Source: Megaustenia siamemsis (taxonomy: Eukaryota > Mollusca > Gastropoda > Stylommatophora > Ariophantidae). Taken from it: a DNA stretch of 64,000 bases. The notes under the pieces are model-generated. The model had not been told where the DNA came from. It saw nothing but the letters and a program-made list of their open reading frames with translations, and searched no databases. Both the position numbers and the translations under genes were made by a program. The stretch spans positions 104,693,779 to 104,757,778 of the forward strand of contig JAVIAB010000092.1 of NCBI GenBank assembly GCA_032433765.1, given 5' to 3'. Of this stretch, positions 19,396 through 30,445 are shown piece by piece (position 1 is the first letter of the stretch; every line of letters begins with the position of its first letter).

Positions 19396-20486
19396 GGGTT
19401 TTTTTTTTTAATTTGGTGACTGTAACACACCGATTCTCGTTTCAATTATTTTCATTTTATAAATATGTTTACATTTAGTAAGCAACACAGTTAAACTGAG
19501 CAAGTAAAAAAAAAATGTTAACAGTATCCCCTCTTTAGGATCCTTCGACGGGTGTTTACCGAGCGGCAGAGTAAAGACAGTGTGCCAGTACAATCAATGT
19601 GGACAAGTCCGTATATTTATTTATATCTACAATACAAGAAAACATTAAACCTAGACCCAACCGGAAGTCGAAAAGACGCCCACTTGAATGAAAAGTGACC
19701 AGCTTAATCCGCACAGTCGCTTGCGTCCAACCAGTTTTCCAGAAATACCTTTCCCAGTTCCAAAGCTGGACTCATGACTAATGTTACACCACTCCAGCTC
19801 TTGTTATTTTTCCTCTATATCTGTGTCGTATGATCTGACGTACGTAATTCTAATGATTCTACGTCTACTTTCATAGATTCATAGTATCCTAGCTTTTCTC
19901 TTGTTAATTAGGGAGAATGTACTGGATTAAAGAACGGACACAACGGATCAATTCTCAGTTCGGTTTTCCGAACTTCCCCTCGTAATTCTTCCTCTTGTGG
20001 ATCGACTTACATGAACTGCTGACTATTCTGATTAGCAGTAAATGATAATACACTGGTAGGTGACATTTCAGAAAAACAAAGCACTCAGTTTGTCCCTTAC
20101 GTTCATTCTGTAAGATCTATTTCTAAATGTATTTGTTGTTTGTTTACATACAGACCTTCACTTCTGCGAACGTTCAGGGACTGGAAATGATGGTGGTGGT
20201 GGTGGGGGGTGGGAGGAGAGTTAAAATATAAAGTTTGATTGTAGTTCCAGGTTTGTAGTTCCATATATAATTAAAGATTGTACACTTTCAAGTATGTAAT
20301 CAAGGAATCATTTTGGTAGAGATGTATGACATGTGTCATATTATTTATACTCACGTAAAAAAGCTAATGCGCAACACTGTATAGGTTTATATAGTCTTAT
20401 TTCATTTATTTCATGAAATCACGCTACAGTAATCTATATAATGTTGCACATGAACTTTCTTCCCGAGGAGAGATAATGGACATGTA
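19396..20486. other. unclassified sequence
   Basis: No recognised gene or repeat. A short G-rich run (TGGTGGTGGTGGGGGGTGGG) lies at about 20192-20212. Confidence 0.35.
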
Positions 20487-20756
20487 AGTAAAAAGTAAAA
20501 AGCCTCGTCACGCCAAGTGGCTTATAAGGGATATGGTGTTAGTGACCATAAATTTTACAGAACTTCAGCACATGATGTTGGGCCAATGTGGTCGGTATTA
20601 CGCCCATGCTGCTTTATTTTCCCAGAAAAAAATCCGGTACATATTCCGGTACAGAAAAAAATCCGGCTTGGTGAACCTGGAGCCGTCGGTTGGAATCGAA
20701 CCCTACCTCTTGTCCTTTGTAGTCCAGTTCATTAACCACTGAGCTATCGCGGCTCC
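20487..20756 (-). mobile_element. SINE-1 copy with internal duplication
   Basis: Full-length minus-strand copy. The word TCCGGTACA with AGAAAAAAATCCGG occurs twice near 20630-20670, a small internal duplication. ACATGTAA flanks both ends and may be a short target-site duplication. Confidence 0.9.
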
Positions 20757-20799
20757 CTATTTACATGTAATTTTATATTGTTTTTGCGATCGCCATCTT

Positions 20800-21085
20800 T
20801 CGCCTCTGGTAAAGTCCCTAAAGACTAGGAACTGAATTTTGCATGTTAATCCGTTTTTTCATGGCAGCCGTGTGCACAGTGGCCCCTCGTTGCACAGGCA
20901 GATAACTCCATCTTCGGAATTACTCATATTTTTACGTCCTCGCTGGCAGGGCAGCACTGTTGAGACCAGGGGTGGTTGCCGCAGAGAGAAATCACAATAC
21001 AAATCTCAACTGGTGCGGCCAGGATCTGGACCAACAACCTTTCTGTTTTGAGGCATACGTCTTGCCTCGAGACCTACTAGTCCCA
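20800..21085 (-). mobile_element. SINE-3 copy
   Basis: Minus-strand copy of a third tRNA-like SINE also found at 47565-47852 and 52225-52523. Shared blocks are AGGAACTGAATTTTGC, CAGCCGTGTGCACAG and ACCAGGGGTGG. The head at the right end is a tRNA-like region with CTCGAGACC. Confidence 0.85.
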
Positions 21086-21138
21086 CTAACTTTATATGAA
21101 AATGGATAAATGAAAAGTTGCTTGATGTTAATAACAAA

Positions 21139-21409
21139 TAAAAAGTAAAGTAAATAACCTCGTCTCGTCAAGGGACGTATAAAAAAATATTGTGTTAGTG
21201 ACCATAATTTTTATAAACCTTCGTCACATGATTTTTGGGGTAATGTGGTCGGTATTACGCCCGTGCCGCTTTACTTTCCCAGAAAAAAATTCCGGTGCCC
21301 ATTTAAGGTTGGGTGAACTCGGAGCCATCGATCAGGATCGAACCCGACCTCTTCTTTTTTTTTTTTTTTTGCAGTCCTGTTCATTAACGACTGAGCTATC
21401 GCGTCACCC
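21139..21409 (-). mobile_element. SINE-1 copy
   Basis: Minus-strand, full length, with an expanded poly-T near 21354-21370. Flanked by TTAATAACAAATA and TTAATAATAAATA (12 of 13 bases equal), a likely target-site duplication. The 3' stem-loop is changed on both arms (CGTC with GACG instead of CGCC with GGCG), which keeps the pairing. Confidence 0.88.
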
Positions 21410-22465
21410 ATTAATAATAAATACTCATCAATATTTCAGCGTTTTTAAAACCACCAGATTGTTTCTTTTAAGGTAACAATTTTTGTTCAGGGAGATGTGT
21501 GAGAGTTAGCTCATGTGCTGACCTCGCATTCATAAGCTCTCGAATCGAGTTAAACTGTAGAGAGGTTCACTATTTTATTGTTAGCTTCCTCCACCATTGC
21601 AGTGTGTAGTCTACATGAATCGGGTGCCCAGAACTTCTAAATACATGTACTAAAGATAATACGTAGATTGTATATTTAAGGTGATTATTTTTGACATGGA
21701 AAGACATGATTAAATATAATGAAATACAGTTTGTAAGCTTGTTTTTAACACATTAAATTTGTACGATTTGCTGTTAATACTGTTTTTTTTCCCTTAAGCG
21801 TGCTTACTTTTCAAGGTTCGAACTATGAGGTTGCTGTCAGTATATTATTTGTTTCAATTAAAACTAAAAATAAATAAAGTCACTTAAAGTAACTAGATAA
21901 AGAGTTATTCTATGGCTCTTCTCCAAATTGTTCGAGCTTTTCCAAGCATCAAATTTTATGGCTATCTTGAGTTGTGTAGGTGGCTATTTACAATTTTTTT
22001 TTTAAAGAATTGCCCCGATCCGAAAGAGTACCGTCTCGGTGACTATTTAGTGAAAGGAGACTTTTGTATACGAATTTGTAACCAGTCTTGAATGAGTGAG
22101 ACAATAATTGACTAGCAAACACACCTTCTACATGCCTCATCTGATCTCCATCTAGTCCATCTACTATGCCATGCTACTCATAGTTCTCCTCCACTAGTCC
22201 CCATTGAGACACTTCGGTGTTCTCTTATACACCTTTCTTTCTGGGCCATATACCACTCATATGTTTTTACTGCACCCCACTCTCAGACTTCTTACTCTTT
22301 CAGCCTTTTGAGGACCTGTTATTATATTCTTTCTCCTTCCAGCTTGCACACTTACTCCGGTGTGTACTCCTCTGGTCAGTAGTGCATTATGCGCACATTT
22401 CTACACATTTGATTGTCCCCGTATGGATGTGCACATGCATGTATGTGTTCATATGTACGGGTGTT

Positions 22466-22467
<2 letters not shown>
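21410..22467. other. unclassified sequence
   Basis: No gene or repeat recognised. Open frames near 22217-22600 end in the microsatellite and look accidental. Confidence 0.35.
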
Positions 22468-22529
<62 letters not shown>

Positions 22530-22680
22530 CTCATGTATGTGGGTACTTGCTTGTATGCACGTATATGTTTATGTATGCATGTATATATGTGTGTTGATGC
22601 ATATTAGTATGTGCACGTCTACTTGTACGTGCACATATGTATACACGCATCGATACACGCATCTGTGAGTGTGTGTATAC
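22468..22680. repeat. (TA)n(TG)n microsatellite with degenerate GTATG extension
   Basis: TA repeats at 22469-22496, TG repeats to 22525, then a decayed TATG/CATG-type stretch to about 22680. Confidence 0.9.
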
Positions 22681-22734
22681 CTGTATTGACGAGCCTTAGA
22701 TACTTCCAGGCATTGTCGGCGTCTTTGCTAGGCG

Positions 22735-23075
22735 GCGTAACCTAGACAGCGTTCCCCCCACTCGTGTATTTTTAGTACCCTCCACCCCTGTCCAGAAGGT
22801 ATATTACAGCCAGACCCGCGTTACGCGCACTTTTCCCGTCCTGACCAGCGTCCACGGCACAAGGGAAGTCAATTTGCTTTTCTTTAACATTTTTCAATTA
22901 TTATGCTTTGGATATTTCATTACTAGTTAGCTATGTAGGATTAGTTATATTTACTTACAAATCTGTGTGTGTTGTTGTTTGTCTGTTCATGCTGAAGGCC
23001 TATTGAGCCGAAACGTCGTTCAAATCTATGTCGTCTACTAACCACCTAAAGCTTTTACCATTCCTTTTTTTCTAT
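22735..23075 (+). repeat. dispersed repeat family I, copy 2
   Basis: Inverted match of 1240-1505. Contains ATTTCATTACTAGTTAGC, a short GT run, then GAAGGCCTATTGAGCCGAAA and AACGTCG near the 3' side. The latter resembles conserved tails seen in some SINE/LINE groups, but I cannot assign it. Confidence 0.6.
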
Positions 23076-23089
23076 TTTTTTCTATATAT

Positions 23090-23155
23090 AGGGTCACTAA
23101 CACCATATTCCCCTATACGCCACTTGGCGTGACAGGGTACTTTACTTTTTTTTTA
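23090..23155 (+). mobile_element. SINE-1 3' tail fragment
   Basis: Only the last ~65 bases of SINE-1, beginning GGGTCACTAACACCATATTC and ending in the ACTTTACTTT tail. It starts just after TATATATA. Confidence 0.82.
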
Positions 23156-23189
23156 ACTATGAGCTTAATAATTAATATTTTTTTTCAAA

Positions 23190-23443
23190 AAGTAGACTGC
23201 CCCCGTCATGCCAAGTGGCGCATAGGGAATATGGTGTTAGTGACCATAATTTTTACAGACCTTCGGCACATGATTTTTGGTGTAATGTGGTCGGTATTAC
23301 GCCCGTGCCGCTTTACATTCCCAGAAAAAAATTCGGTACCCATTAAAGGCTGGGTGAACTCGGAAGCCGTCGGTTGGGATCCGAACCCTATCTCTTATCC
23401 TTTGTAGTCCAGTTCACTAACAACTGAGCTATCGCGGTGCCCT
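23190..23443 (-). mobile_element. SINE-1 copy
   Basis: Minus-strand full-length copy lying head-to-tail only 35 bases from the preceding SINE-1 fragment, in opposite orientation. A and B boxes are recognisable at the right end (GATCCGAACCC reversed). Confidence 0.88.
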
Positions 23444-23784
23444 AATAATAATAGATAAAATTATGTTATTGATCTCTCGCCATCTATAGAAATAAGCCTG
23501 AAAGTTGAATGAGAAACACCGGAAAATCTTCCAACTAGCGCGACATTTGCAGCTTTGCGAACAGGGGAAGTTGTAGGTAGAATGCCGTCGCCCTCTATTT
23601 CTTCTGTAGCGGAGAATCTCACTCTAGAAAATTTGTATTGTGGTTTCCCTTTCAGACTTCAGGCTTACCTCTATAGATGGTGATGAATAAAGTATGTAAA
23701 CATATTTTTGCCTCGTTCTGACAGCAGGACAACTCCTTCATGAATAAGAAAGCCGTGAATCTAGTCACACAACAGATATGTATT

Positions 23785-23935
23785 TAAAGATTGTTGATTA
23801 GTTTAACATTTACAGCTCGAAGTTTAAAGTTTGTTCATAAGTTTAACATTTATAGCTCGAAGTTTAAAGATTGTTGAGTAGTTTAACATTATAGTTCTAA
23901 GTTTAAGATTGTTGAGTAGTTTAACATTATTGTTC
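23785..23935. repeat. ~45-bp degenerate minisatellite, ~4 units
   Basis: Repeated AGATTGTTGAGTAGTTTAAC followed by ATTATAGCTCGAAGTTTAA-type sequence. Units shorten toward the right. Confidence 0.8.
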
Positions 23936-24171
23936 TATTCCGACGCAACATATGGGGTGAGACGATCAGAGACTTTTCTCGCTCTCTATACCTTCTATAG
24001 CTCAGAGAGCCAGTTATATACGTTAATGCTATGTCGGCTGGAAAGTTTGTCTGAAAATGAAACCATAGCTGTGATTTGTGACTCTGTGAGTTAACAAATA
24101 CATGTCAATAATTATTTAGAATAAAATGTGCAGTAGAACCAAACAACTTTATAATTGTACTGATCTTTTTA

Positions 24172-24370
24172 CCATCCACGTGTGACGTATACTTTTACAA
24201 TCCACTTGTGATGTATAATTTTTTACAATCCGCGTGTGACTTATATAGTTTTACTATCCACGTGGAACGTATACTTTTACAATCCACGTGTGACGTATAC
24301 TTTTACATTCCACGTGTAACGTATACTTTCACAATCCACATGTGACGTATACTTTTACAATCCATGTTGA
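24172..24370. repeat. 26-bp minisatellite carrying CACGTG and TGACGTA
   Basis: Seven to eight units of ACAATCCACGTGTGACGTAT plus ACTTTT. Several units retain both the palindrome CACGTG and TGACGTA. Others have drifted to CACTTG or CACATG. Confidence 0.9.
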
Positions 24371-24758
24371 TTCTAGTACAATACATCCACCCGGTCTGAA
24401 GCGGCATGGATGGAGAGACAACGTTTTCTGCCTTGTGCCAGGTTTCACACTGACCATTATAGCTTGTGCAACGCCAACATGTCTGTTATATTATTCGTCC
24501 TTCTACATCATAGAAAGTCATCCCATCGGTTAGAATCCTCTCACAGCTAAGTATTGTTATTTCACTTTCTTTAATGTAGTTAGATCTTATTGCTTTTCTC
24601 GATTGTCAGTTTTTTTGTTTTCATCTAAAAGTTTTGTTTTGCAGTTTTGCTCTAATCTTGGAAAATGTTCAACCTTTACAGATGTGCTAGGCCTATTACA
24701 TTCCCCTCATTTATAAAATTGTATGCAAGTGGTTTAAATTTGCGACGCGACACATAAA

Positions 24759-24829
24759 ACGTACATGTTTAAGCTATGCAGGCTGTATTAATCATGTCAT
24801 ATTAAACTGCATAGCTTAAACGTGTACGT
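24759..24829. repeat. 23-bp inverted repeat (hairpin)
   Basis: The arm ACGTACATGTTTAAGCTATG plus CAG at 24759-24781 pairs with 24807-24829. It pairs at 22 of 23 positions, leaving a 25-base loop. I see no flanking duplication, so it may be a short foldback element or part of a larger one. Confidence 0.85.
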
Positions 24830-24850
24830 CACTGCAGGTGGAGCATTTCC

Positions 24851-25399
24851 ATGTTTGCTCAGCCCCAGTTACAACAACCAACAAAGTGTTTCTTCCTGAT
24901 CGCTCATACTGTTCTAGTGAACGTGCTGCGTTCTGAAAAAAAGCGCACAACTCATATTTCACACGGTCGGGTTGCCGTAACGGCCATCCGGGCAGCACGG
25001 CCATCATGCATCTCTCGCCAAATACATGTAGACATCATTATCAGTGAGCATGCATCGAAAGTCGCTGTCCCAACAAATGAAGTCATTTTTGCGAATCAAG
25101 TCTGCGAATTTGCATTCGTTCACAGATCACACAACCCGTTCCATAGCCAAGCTGGGGCCTGGTACTGTTCCATTTTAATCAATTTTCTGTCGCTGCAGTG
25201 CATACAGATGCCATCGGACGTCACAACCATGCTGACATTGTGGTCAGGTAATGCGACAGGAAAAGCGTTGTCTCCACAAGACAAAATCCATGCCAGAAAG
25301 AATAATTTGAAAACATACTGCATCAAAAATGCCACCAGTCCCAAACCTGATTTGACTAGGCGGCCATCTTGGCCCGCCGCACCAACCGAAAGCCTTTAG
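24851..25399 (+). other. GC-richer island with overlapping open frames
   Basis: The plus strand is open for 182 codons and the minus strand carries frames too (25120-25344, and another crossing 24816-25007). Base composition is visibly higher in GC than its neighbours. The minus frame 25120-25344 begins with a hydrophobic leader (MQYVFKLFFLAWILSCG after an upstream Met), resembling a signal peptide, followed by a Cys-containing segment (ICMHCSDRK). I recognise no domain in any frame. It could be an exon, an old element or chance. Confidence 0.25.
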
Positions 25400-25769
25400 T
25401 ACATAAATGCACATAAAAACAAAAAAAAAAGATCAAAGATTGGCACATTTAAGAGTTTCAAGGAAAGAATTTTAACATTTTAACCACAAAGGTTTTTTTT
25501 TTTTATAATTTTAAGAACCACATTCTTCTATTCATTTTAAATGTATACAAGAAGAAGCATGTATTTGTTAACTTCCCATAAAGACAGACAGAAATTAGCA
25601 AATCAACTCAAGTATCAGTTACAAACAACTGTGATGTGTATTTGTTTTCTATTTTTCTATTTTTTTTGGTGCTCCGGGAAAGTCATATTCGAAGCCAAAA
25701 CGTAATTGTTTTTGTAATAAAATTGTCCCAATGCATTCCGTTTATTATCCTCGTTCCATCTCTAATTTC
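25400..25769. other. A/T-rich sequence
   Basis: Poly-A and poly-T tracts. No recognised element. Confidence 0.35.
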
Positions 25770-26090
25770 ATGCCCGTGATCTATTGGTAGGTTTCTGCTG
25801 ACAATTCTGTCCGCACAACAGACACATTTATGGCCCACTCTTTTCGGTCTTAACTGTCAAGGGTTCTTTAAAGTGCGCGAGTGCAGATTGGCCCTGCTGT
25901 TTATCACAGCTACCGAGAGGGCTTAACAAGGGATCGCACTAACCATAATGTGATAAGGGGAGGGTAACACCACCATGGAAATCTCAGATTAATTTTTCAG
26001 ATTTTTTTCAAACATCACTACTGCCTGTTTTTGGCTTTGAGCCCGGGTCCATCGTGTCCAGAGGCCGACGCCGTACCACTGATAACACTC
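25770..26090 (-). mobile_element. possible tRNA-derived SINE (SINE-4), single copy here
   Basis: Read on the minus strand, the right end has an A-box-like AGTGGTACGGCG and a B-box-like GGGCTCAAAGCC, about 45 bases apart, as in tRNA heads. A ~250-base unrelated body follows. No second copy in the window and no clear target-site duplication, so the call rests on the boxes. Confidence 0.4.
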
Positions 26091-26430
26091 ATCCTAAATA
26101 GTAATGGTTGTTCAGTGTTATGTTGGATATAGGTTAATCTATAGGTTAAACATATAGGTTAATTAATAGGTTCAATGTTGTAGGATGTTAAATATTATTT
26201 GTTCAATAATGGTTGAATATAAGTTGGTTACTATTTGTTCAGTGATGGTAGGAGGTTAGATATTATTTGTTCAATGTTGTGAAGAAGTGGGTTTGTATTT
26301 TTTTTCAGTTACGGTTGGGATTTGGTTACTATGTACATAAAGCAGTTCAGAGTTGTATTTCTTTTTTCATTAATGTCGGGAAGTTGATTACTGTTTGTTC
26401 ATTGATAATGGTATGTTGGTTATTATTTTA
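26091..26430. repeat. degenerate TTATTTGTTCAATG-type simple repeat
   Basis: Loosely repeated words GGTTAAT, TATTTGTTCA and ATGTTGTAGG with irregular spacing. An old, decayed tandem repeat. Confidence 0.5.
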
Positions 26431-27214
26431 TTAATCATGTAAGAGTGTTGTTTCTGACAATTAGCTTTGGACGCGCTTACATTGTGCCTTTTAAGGATTC
26501 TTAGATTATCAAGTGTTTAGACAAAGATGTATTTTAGTGCTCATTTAAAATGTGATACCCACATTTTTCGACCGTTACTGATAAAACTAAAACAATCTCA
26601 TTAACTGTGGTCAGATGTCATTGACAACAAAACCGGACTCTTGTGGAAGTGAAGAGAGCACCGCCTCAACAGTCTCTGATCCTAAACACAGATCACAGCT
26701 TGATCGGATGTTTTTGCTTTTCTTGTATTACCTTTTCGTGCCAACTTTTATGTCCCGATCAAAGTTCGGCAATCATCGGCCTTGACGTTAGTCGCCGGTC
26801 CTAATGACTCTGTCTCCTAGAATTTATCTTTGTGTCTGTGTTTTCCTTTATAGACATTCTATGTCGCACGCAAACTGTCTTATGTTCTTCCGGCAAACAT
26901 ACCAACGGCCGTATCACTGAACCTTCATCATAGTGACTATGTTTTATTGCATTTCTGTGGTCACGCTATTCCCATTTTCGGATTGTTCTTTCCTTTCTCT
27001 CTAACTCTATTTCGATTTACTTCATATTTTACCGGCTATATCTTTTGGACATTTTGTTTTCGTGGTTTTCCTAGTTCACTAGTTCTACAGAACGCTCATT
27101 ATTTTTAATAAGTGTATATGTGTGTATAATTATATATATTTATTATAATCAGCTCTTGTTTTGTCATGATCACATATGGTTTGTAGTGTTATTGGAATCA
27201 GCTGATGTAGGCCG
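26431..27214. other. unclassified sequence
   Basis: No supported feature. Confidence 0.35.
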
Positions 27215-27545
27215 GGTAAAGGTCAAGGTAAATTACGAGACTAGAACCGGCTTCTTAGCGAGTTTACACCTATATGTGCTCGGCCGCCTATCCAGAAATG
27301 TTCGGAGATTTCTGAAAAGTGTCGCTTCAAGCATCGAAAATCACGATGCGAGGCGACATTCCTCACCTTCCCACTGTAATATTCTGGTACCCATTTCTGC
27401 CAACGGCTGGGTCGACCGTGTGGTTAATTTTTTTTCAAACCACGAGTACAATTCACACTGCTCCCAGCGGGAATCGAACACGGTTTGTCCGAAGGTCGGA
27501 AGTCCAGTCGGGTGGTTTACCCAACTAGACTACCGAGGCCCCACT
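27215..27545 (-). mobile_element. SINE-2 copy
   Basis: Minus-strand match to 2306-2636. The tRNA-like head at the right end contains TAGTCTAGTTGGG and GTGTTCGATTCCCGC when read on the minus strand. The 172-codon plus frame across it is antisense to the SINE and not a gene. Confidence 0.88.
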
Positions 27546-28189
27546 TGTGCGCCGGGTGTGTTGCGCATAACAAGTTTACTACTGGCAAAAGAATGTTTAT
27601 ATCGTATTGTCTATTATTTGGTTTTATTCGATTCTTAAATTGAAACCAAATCGTTATTTATTCATCACTCATAGATATAGCCAGTTATGGTCACCTTGTA
27701 AAGAAATGATCCAACCACTTTATTTTCTACCTTTTTATATTTTTAATGAAAGAGGTAACTGCAACAGTTATTATATGTATCATTTCTCATTAGATTTCTT
27801 CTGAAGTCATTAATGGTTGCATTCATGTGTCAAAATCGTCTGCTGTATTTTATAATCTGCTTTCAGTAATGATTGGGTAGTAGGTTTGTGCAACAACAAA
27901 ACATATTTGCGAGGTGAATATTGACCTTTAAGACGGCTCCAAATGATGAAAGTTGACCTCTTTGGAAAGAGGGAGGGGGGAATTGTGGGTCACCGTGAAA
28001 TCCGTTGCTGAATTCAGCACCGACATATCCAATCCCAAACAGCAGTGAACTATATGAAAAAGACAGAAGAATATAGTTTCAACGGTTATGTACAATTGAT
28101 CCTGTGTCCTGGTTAATGCAAAAGATTTTAACTAAAAATGACGGGGTGATGACCACAAGCAGCTGAGATGAGAGTGTTCAATGATCCAG
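27546..28189. other. unclassified sequence
   Basis: No supported feature. Confidence 0.35.
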
Positions 28190-28455
28190 GGCTAACTGTT
28201 AGCGTCAAGCTCGGCTAACTACCTAACTCAATCTCCTAGCGATGTTCACAGGGTAACCAGTTTGACCAAACTAATAGTGACCAAATAGGGAAGGCAGCCC
28301 GGAACTAAAAAAATGCCGCACTGAATGTATTGGGCATAAATTGGCAAATATTAAAAAAAATTACGTTGCAAATTACAATACAACTCATCAACGCCAACAC
28401 CCACATAACGTCATTCTAATGGCTGACATCGAAGAGAGACTGTCGAGGGCAACAA
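28190..28455 (+). repeat. dispersed repeat family F, degenerate copy
   Basis: Shares AGTTTGACCAAAC, AAATAGGGAAGGCAGCCCGG and AATGCCG blocks in order with 43155-43479 and 53640-53984. Much diverged, with A-rich insertions. Confidence 0.5.
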
Positions 28456-28804
28456 TTTAAAAAAATTGATTACAGTTTAGGTATTTAAAAAAAAAAGTAA
28501 AATATATTGACGAATATACAAGAATTACACATTTTGTATTTTTTAAAAAATAACTGCTGCTGTTGAATTACAAACTACGTATAAGGTGAATGTGAAAGCT
28601 ATTGAGTGGATGAGCGCAGTTGGAATTAATCAGCGTTTATCGGGTCTAATTACAAACAATTACCGACTTTCTGAAAGGTAAAAAGTAACTAAAGACCAGG
28701 AAAACATTCTATGCGATATGTGACCTGACATCCATGCACTTGACAGTAAGGTATAAATTAGATAATAAGCGAAATAAGTAGAATTAAAATATTGCAACAT
28801 GGTT

Positions 28805-29220
28805 AATGCTCAGACCAAAATAGCATTTCAGAAAATGTAAAACGTCTTTTGCAACAAAAGTATATCAATAGAAGTGAGAAAGAGAGTTCATCGGTTAGTT
28901 CATAATAGAGCCAATTCTGACCCATGGAAGCAGGAATTTTCAAAGACGCCAACACAAAAAGGGAGCTCATAAGAAACATCACAAATTAACAATCAACATT
29001 TTTTGGGCACATCATGAGAAGAGGAAAATTCGAATACTTCGTTACTACTGGCAAAATACTGGGAAAGAGAGATTGCGGACGACAAAGAGAGAAAATACTA
29101 AATAGGTTGGTGTCATGGCATGAAAAACAGTCAACAACAGAATTGATACGATGAACTGTGGATAGAAGAATGTGTAAGGACATGATCGCCAATGCCAACC
29201 GTTATGGCACATGATGATCA
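28805..29220 (+). mobile_element. LINE-D 3' end fragment
   Basis: Plus-strand match to the end of LINE-D. It contains codons for GHIMRRGKFEYF, the GKRDCGRQREKIL basic motif and the terminal ANRYGT, then ATGATGATC. An internal deletion near 28935 and several stops make it dead. Confidence 0.83.
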
Positions 29221-29639
29221 TGTCAATATATTATTTTTATATTATATTTTGGTGTACAAATTATTTCTTTCTTTCCTCCACCGAGATATTATTTTACAGT
29301 ACCTAACTCTTGAAGCGAACAAAACATAAACATTTCAGGAACGTGGACTTTAAAGAAATATATTGAACAAAACCTCCGTTGTATATGAATTAACTGATTT
29401 GTTGTGGAATTACAATGGGATATAACAATTAATTTAATTATTCACAATATGTTTCATGTTTGAAGGATAAACATCACTTAATTGCTACTTCAAGGATGAC
29501 GTAGTTGTTAAACAGATATTGATACAATTAAACATCACTTTTATTTTTCAGTGACAATTGCTCTTTCATAAATTCTTTTACGAGTAAATGTAATATTTAC
29601 AAAAATGAGGAAGATACTATGCAATCCATTTTTGACAAT
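29221..29639. other. AT-rich spacer
   Basis: No supported feature. Confidence 0.35.
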
Positions 29640-30058
29640 AGAAACAAGAAAAAGGGTTCTTAACATGTGGATCTGAATCATGGACAATGGGACAACAGAC
29701 AAGAAAAATCACTGGAGTCTGTAGAAATGTGGTTTTACAGAAGAATGTTGAGAATACCATGGACAGCTAAGAAGAGTAATGAAAGTGTTTTGAAAGAGAT
29801 CAAAGCAAAAAGAGAGTTAATTTCCAATATTAGGAAGAAACAATCACCATTTTTTGGCCATGTAATGAGAAGAGAACAACTGGAATATATTGTAACAACT
29901 GGAAAAATTGAGGGAGGAAGAGATACCAGACAGCTTAAGAGAATGGCTTGGCAGATGGTCAACAACAGAAATGATAAATAACTGTCGAGATCGAAAATTG
30001 TGGAGAGACATGATCAGCTACGCCAGCAAGCCCGGTAATGATGATGATGATGATGATG
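29640..30058 (+). mobile_element. LINE-G 3' end fragment with (GATGAT)n tail
   Basis: An open frame at 29667-29981 reads SLESVEMWFYRRMLRIPW, KSNESVLKEIKAKREL and FFGHVMRREQLEY, the C-terminal domain of a LINE closely related to LINE-D. The copy ends in about seven GATGAT-type repeats at 30036-30058, the 3' tail of this group. Confidence 0.87.
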
Positions 30059-30084
30059 TAGTATAAAACATGTGCTATTGTATG

Positions 30085-30445
30085 TCTAAATCGTTGGAGA
30101 AGACAGTAATGTTGTTTTACAGAAGAATGTTGAGAATACCGTGGTCAGCTATACAGAGTAATAATGGTGCTTTAAAAGAGGCCAGATGAAGAACTAAACT
30201 TTCAGCATCAGAAAGAAAAATTCATCACGTTTTGTCCTTTAATAAAACGAGGACAAGTGGAACATTATGACAGCTGGAAAGATTTGAGGAAGAAAGAGAC
30301 GGAGGAAACAGAGAAAAAGTACAAGTTAGTTTAAGAAAAATGGTTTGGTAAGATGTTAACAAAAAAATTAATAAACAGCTGTAGAGATCGAAAGTTGCGA
30401 AAGGACACGACCACGCCAATAGGCACGGTACTTGGTAATGAAAAC
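30085..30445 (+). mobile_element. second LINE-G 3' end fragment
   Basis: Repeats the same region (TTACAGAAGAATGTTGAGAA, then the FKRGQVEH-type and CRDRKLRKD-type segments) just 27 bases after the previous copy and in the same orientation. More diverged, with frameshifts. Confidence 0.78.

Noticed and set aside
20190..20215. G-quadruplex-forming element
   Set aside because: There is a G-rich run, but it is short and isolated and I see no regulatory context.
22217..22668. frames with runs of Y/I and C/V
   Set aside because: They translate the TA/TG microsatellite.
27120..27638. 172-codon plus-strand frame
   Set aside because: It lies antisense to a SINE-2 copy.
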